A DNA stretch of 64,000 bases. Source: Saccharicrinis sp965230625 (GTDB taxonomy: Bacteria > Bacteroidota > Bacteroidia > Bacteroidales > Marinilabiliaceae). Shown here piece by piece: positions 63,502 to 64,000 of this stretch (position 1 is the stretch's first letter; every line of letters begins with the position of its first letter). The position numbers and the translations under genes are program-made. The notes below the pieces were generated by a model, which was not told where the DNA came from, searched no databases, and was given only the letters and a program-made list of their open reading frames with translations. The DNA lies in NCBI GenBank assembly GCA_965230625.1, contig CBDDLL010000002.1:868001-932000 (forward strand), written 5' to 3'.

Positions 63502-64000
63502 ATGAAATCATTAATCAAAATTCTAGTTCTTTCAATTATTACTACAAGTACATTAACAGGACAAGTTCCAAACAAATGGGCTCAATACACAATAGTAGAC
63601 ACTATAAATATGCAGATAAAAGACTATTGGAAACTCTCCTTTAAGCTTAAACTAGAAGAAATTGGAAGCGTTGGTAATTATAAGAATTTACCGAGCATTA
63701 TAAAATCTACACCTGTAAGAGGTAATTTCTCGAAAGTGGGGGACCGTAGAAGGATTCACTTTAACACGGGGCAAACTTTATTGGAATCAATAATTGAATG
63801 GGAAAAACCATTTAGTTTTGCATATGAATTAACCGAAGTAGAAATTGATTTAAGAAAAGTTGCAAATCGAGCAAGGGGACACTTCAAGTATTTTTCCATA
63901 CCTGATGGCAGAACCAGAGTAGTTTGGACTTACGGTTTTGAACAGAAAAACTTTTTGTTTAAGTGGCTTATTAATCGATATATTAAAAAAACACATCGCT
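63502..64000 (+). CDS. SRPBCC-family (polyketide cyclase-like) exported protein, 3' end outside window
   Basis: At least 166 residues, open to the window end. Signal peptide (LIKILVLSIITTSTLTG). The mature part (IKSTPVRGNFSKVGDRRRIH; RVVWTYGFEQ) resembles START-like (SRPBCC) lipid- or ligand-binding barrels. Role unknown. The start codon is preceded by an AT-rich region with no cassette signature. Confidence 0.6.
   Translation, partial: MKSLIKILVLSIITTSTLTGQVPNKWAQYTIVDTINMQIKDYWKLSFKLKLEEIGSVGNYKNLPSIIKSTPVRGNFSKVGDRRRIHFNTGQTLLESIIEWEKPFSFAYELTEVEIDLRKVANRARGHFKYFSIPDGRTRVVWTYGFEQKNFLFKWLINRYIKKTHR

Noticed and set aside
1..64000. Integron integrase (IntI) or other tyrosine recombinase gene
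   Set aside because: I looked for the R-H-R-Y type pattern in all plausible proteins and found none; the only mobility proteins are the ISNCY-type transposase and the IS4 N-terminal relic.
1..64000. tRNA or rRNA genes
   Set aside because: No cloverleaf with a TTCGA-type T-loop and acceptor pairing and no rRNA landmarks were seen by eye; a covariance search would be decisive.

Overview
This AT-rich 64 kb window looks like a chromosome segment from a member of the Bacteroidota (Marinilabiliales/Cytophagales/Flavobacteria-like). The signs are the many lipoproteins with an SC-type lipobox, a TonB receptor with a carboxypeptidase-regulatory-like N-terminus, lipoproteins resembling DUF4625, a YwqK-type MORN protein, a WG-repeat protein, promoters of the TAnnTTTG type, and little use of Shine-Dalgarno sites. 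Housekeeping genes (hemB, guaB) are islands in mostly accessory DNA. No tRNA, rRNA or CRISPR array was seen.

Region 1 (1-15.7 kb) reads as an integron-like gene-cassette array. Single genes of mostly unknown function are separated by ~50-200 bp imperfect palindromes that behave like attC sites. For six cassettes (five here, one at 62 kb) the first bases of the cassette (GTTRRRY-like) are the reverse complement of the bases just before the palindrome at its own 3' end, the classical signature of a cassette boundary. No integron integrase is present in the window. Three cassettes end in the same ~290 bp composite repeat, which carries an outward Bacteroidota-type promoter; one copy is split by a complete ISNCY/IS1202-like insertion sequence whose inverted ends and 6 bp target duplication can be read directly. 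The region also holds a defence-like remnant: the tail of a DNA methylase, a RloC/PrrC-like ATPase with zinc hook, and a YhcG-type nuclease broken by one stop codon.

Region 2 (15.7-25.7 kb): hemB; a cobalamin-riboswitch-controlled minus-strand operon (TonB receptor plus two His-containing lipoproteins); a WYL regulator and an alpha/beta hydrolase; a beta-helix lipoprotein frame-shifted at a (TA)7 tract; and a deleted IS4-type element.

Region 3 (25.7-43.7 kb): small membrane and exported proteins, a 15-residue tandem-repeat protein, a GNAT fusion, a three-gene minus-strand membrane operon with a duplicated C-terminal module, an SDR, an esterase, then a beta-lactam-sensing locus: BlaI, BlaR1, a B1-type metallo-beta-lactamase lacking its first zinc histidine, and a class D-like protein whose active-site motifs resemble the BlaR1 sensor rather than an OXA enzyme. 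Palindromic operators flank the blaI promoter. Two ECF sigma factor genes (one truncated), a hydrolase and a homocysteine S-methyltransferase follow.

Region 4 (43.7-64 kb): two cassettes, each preceded by the same ~170-280 bp leader (an attI-like arrangement), an S41-type peptidase, a serine hydrolase, an 1838-residue kinase/ATPase/histidine kinase, outer-membrane and WG-repeat proteins, guaB, a Crp/Fnr regulator with a likely FNR-type site in front of a neighbouring epimerase gene, and gene fragments. Scattered pseudogenes, dispersed repeats and cassette ends suggest strong gene turnover.
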